Shown here: positions 6,501 to 7,310 of the stretch, piece after piece | Layout: the number at the start of each line of letters is the position of its first letter | Position numbering within the stretch: the stretch's first letter is position 1 | Origin: an uncultured Chloroflexota bacterium | GTDB taxonomy: Bacteria; Chloroflexota; Anaerolineae; Promineifilales; Promineifilaceae | Assembly (NCBI GenBank): GCA_937958365.1 | Contig: CALFEW010000696.1 | Location: forward strand, 1 to 7,310 | Reading direction: 5' to 3' | DNA length: 7,310 bases | Program-made: the position numbers and the translations under genes | The notes under the pieces: generated by a model | The model's database searches: none | Seen by the model: the letters and a program-made list of their open reading frames with translations, nothing else | Told to the model about the DNA's origin: nothing

Positions 6501-7209
6501 CATACAACGCTTCGGTCTGGCTGGTGGGCGCAATGTCGAATTCGGCGGCCAGGGTCTGGCGGCACAGCACATATTGGGCAACGGCCGTTTCCCGCTGCCC
6601 CATATAAGCCAACAACAACATCCGCTGCCGATGCGCCGATTCCCGCCACGGCTCCAGTTCCAGCAGCCGCTGCGTTAGCTCCAGCCCCATGCCCCACTTC
6701 TCCGGCTGCTGCACGGCTCGCTCTACCAATCCATCCATTTGCGTCAGCGCCAGTTCATGCAGCCGTTCCCGCCACAGCATCTGCCATTCGGCAAATGGCG
6801 CTGCCTGCGGCACATAAAAGCCCGCCAAAAACTCCCCCCGGTACAAATTCAGCGTTTCAAACCGCTGTTCATCGGTGGGATCGGTCAACTGCAACTGCTG
6901 CTGAAACTGCTCCACATCCAGGAAATAGGGCTGCTCCCGGTCAAAGGTCAACGTCTGGCGCGTAATCAGCAAATGTTCGGGAAACTGCTGGCGCAACAAG
7001 GGCAAAATATCGCGCAAATTTTTCAGCGCCCGGCTCTCTTCCACGTCGGGCCACAACAAAGAGGCCAGCCACAAGCGGGTTTGCGGCTGACCGGTCACGG
7101 CCAGATAGATGAGCATGGCCTGGGCTTTTGTGGGCAGATCATGGGTGATGTTGATCTGGTTGTCCACAATCTGCGGCTGCCCAAACAGGTGTAATGACAA
7201 ATTGCTCAT
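3574..7209 (-). CDS. SARP/BTAD regulator with NB-ARC ATPase and TPR array
   Basis: A 1211-residue cytoplasmic transcription regulator of AfsR-like layout. Residues about 1-92 form an OmpR-type winged-helix DNA-binding domain (LSLHLFG at the start, then LASLLWPDVEESRALKNLRDIL). Residues about 95-242 are the BTAD domain (LYRGEFLAGFYV, WRERLHELALTQM, LELEPWRESAHRQRMLLL, then a repeat ending DIAPTSQTEALY). After a Pro/Arg-rich linker, an NB-ARC/STAND ATPase covers about 266-600: Walker A GEGGIGKT (293-300), Walker B LLVLDN with D376, TSR (403-405) and GLPLA (474-478). Residues about 610-780 are helical. Eight TPRs of 40 residues follow (786-1105), then a helical tail. The key ATPase residues are intact. 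The ATG has only a weak GTGGA before it, but no other ATG, GTG or TTG lies between it and the in-frame stop at 7263-7261. In AfsR-like proteins ATP and ligand or partner binding control DNA binding; the ligand here is unknown. Confidence 0.93.
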   Translation of the reverse strand: MSNLSLHLFGQPQIVDNQINITHDLPTKAQAMLIYLAVTGQPQTRLWLASLLWPDVEESRALKNLRDILPLLRQQFPEHLLITRQTLTFDREQPYFLDVEQFQQQLQLTDPTDEQRFETLNLYRGEFLAGFYVPQAAPFAEWQMLWRERLHELALTQMDGLVERAVQQPEKWGMGLELTQRLLELEPWRESAHRQRMLLLAYMGQRETAVAQYVLCRQTLAAEFDIAPTSQTEALYAQIIAGEVGPAAARPSETRRQPHLPRTLTPFFGRQAELTAVTTHLRSSQYPLVTILGEGGIGKTRLAMAAAQKVAADFTGGVWFVSLEHLPYAPDAHMAAEQLVGAIEDVLGTAVAYPHKATPATLVQMIGDQHMLLVLDNVEHLSAGKKLLLDLLTHCPHLSLLITSRERLNVQAEMVVRLHGLPVPDETQPIQMPDVITMSSLQLFTERASRIAPDFILDDHNLADVVRICQLVEGLPLAIEMAAALTAYQSCAAIRAALTANYNALTALGQDDLPSRQQSLQAVFDYSWERLLPEEGLALAHCSLFQGGFMAAAATAVARVPMALLLALTQKSLLRAVGNGRFDMHELIRHFAAEKLPTLPIDSHAVQTDHARYYAHFIQQRASQLENETAVLREIQAEMSNIRAAWQWATTTNQLEIVRQALPGLTSFYRLTGAFREAHTLLGQTLRQLATLPPTVEARLLLGQLSAAQSYFVQRVVNLNEAAPLAQTAVTIGEELNDAPLQVIGHVRLAAIRFGEGQIGESEKHSQLALALARQHDILPLEQAQSLRYLGQIATIHGDYAAARTHYQASLTLAQQIGSRPHEGRLLKDLGIIEWRHGAYGRANEYLQAGLANVRATGDRPTEAEILKNLGVVAWFLGDYAQAADAYQQSLAIYQDIGDQAGASDTLNNLGLLAWGQGRYEQSAAYYQQSLRIKEQIGDRLQMGIMLGNLGIMSRTQGQYEQARQWHLQSLAILEEVGDELGKGRTLNNLGLVAANLGQYEQALAYYTQSLTIRRALNDQEGQGKTLNNLGAVAYMQGQYATATAYHEQSLHICQGIGDRIGEAVALTGLGLALLGAGEWARAEEVLGTAVALRRQLNNENLLMESVTALAALYLAQGAPDRALTVLEEVLAYLAAGGSFAGTEYDFLNYWHCVQILAATDDARCDAIWQTAVTQLQTHMAHIQSQELRHAYHHNIPWHQALLNQAHSKNQ
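3895..4854 (-). repeat. Eight tandem 120-bp units encoding TPRs
   Basis: Residues 786-1105 of the SARP regulator divide into eight consecutive units of exactly 40 residues with no indels. The unit pattern is xLxNLGxxAxxxGxYxxAxxxYxQSLxIxxxIGD plus a variable link. TLNNLG recurs at 905-910, 985-990 and 1025-1030. A 40-residue period marks the long-helix TPR type also seen in LGN/Pins and kinesin light chain-like arrays, which bind peptides or partner proteins in a superhelical groove. Units three to seven are the most alike; the first, second and eighth are more diverged. Confidence 0.9.
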
Positions 7210-7278
7210 AAGTCCACTGCCCGGAAAAGGCGCTGTCTTTCCGCGTTTCGTTCCTCTGTCTCACGCCTGGTTTTCTAT

Positions 7279-7307
7279 CGGCGTTTCACCGGCGTTCCAT
7301 CGGCGTC
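7279..7307 (-). promoter_or_regulatory. Heptamer direct repeats at 11-bp period, possible SARP operator
   Basis: On the minus strand the heptamer RACGCCG occurs three times, each followed by a 4-nt spacer: GACGCCG (7307-7301), AACGCCG (7296-7290) and AACGCCG (7285-7279). The period is exactly 11 bp. SARP family activators such as AfsR, ActII-ORF4 and DnrI are known to bind heptameric direct repeats with 11-bp spacing near the -35 region. This array lies 69 bp upstream of the start of a SARP gene, on its coding strand, so autoregulation is a reasonable inference. No -10 hexamer is evident behind it, and the array may continue beyond the window. Confidence 0.4.
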
Positions 7308-7310
7308 CGT

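Overview
The window is about 57% GC by eye and carries three complete genes, all on the minus strand. In order of transcription they are a 1211-residue SARP/BTAD-type regulator with an NB-ARC ATPase and TPR repeats (7209 to 3574), a luciferase-like (LLM) flavin oxidoreductase (3221 to 2121), and a lipoprotein with a von Willebrand factor A domain (1934 to 381). Very large SARP-STAND-TPR regulators, LLM oxidoreductases and abundant palindromic intergenic repeats together suggest a Chloroflexota genome (Anaerolineae-like). No rRNA, tRNA or marker gene is present, so this assignment is an inference.

Region by region: 1-380 has no gene. It holds a short AATCTGTG direct repeat at the left edge, one copy of an interspersed palindromic element (165-272) and the intrinsic terminator of the VWA gene (337-366). 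The gap 1935-2120 holds a nested palindromic hairpin. The gap 3222-3573 holds a second copy of the interspersed element (3421-3530) and a 46-codon ORF that overlaps the LLM start. The right edge (7279-7307) has three heptamers repeated at exactly 11 bp, upstream of the SARP gene.

The three genes do not look like one operon. The gaps are 186 and 352 bp, each gap contains palindromic elements, the two downstream genes have their own strong Shine-Dalgarno sequences, and the predicted functions do not form a pathway. The regulator probably senses a ligand or partner through its TPR/NB-ARC part and binds DNA through its N-terminal winged helix. Its targets cannot be read from the window, apart from a possible autoregulatory site.

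The strongest unexplained signal is an 8-bp palindrome, ACGGCCGT, present 14 times in 7.3 kb (about 0.1-0.2 expected by chance). It occurs in all three genes and in one intergenic gap, usually as the 10-mer AACGGCCGTT or close to it. It resembles the highly iterated palindromes of cyanobacteria. The second most interesting signal is the 11-bp-phased heptamer array, which has the geometry of a SARP operator.
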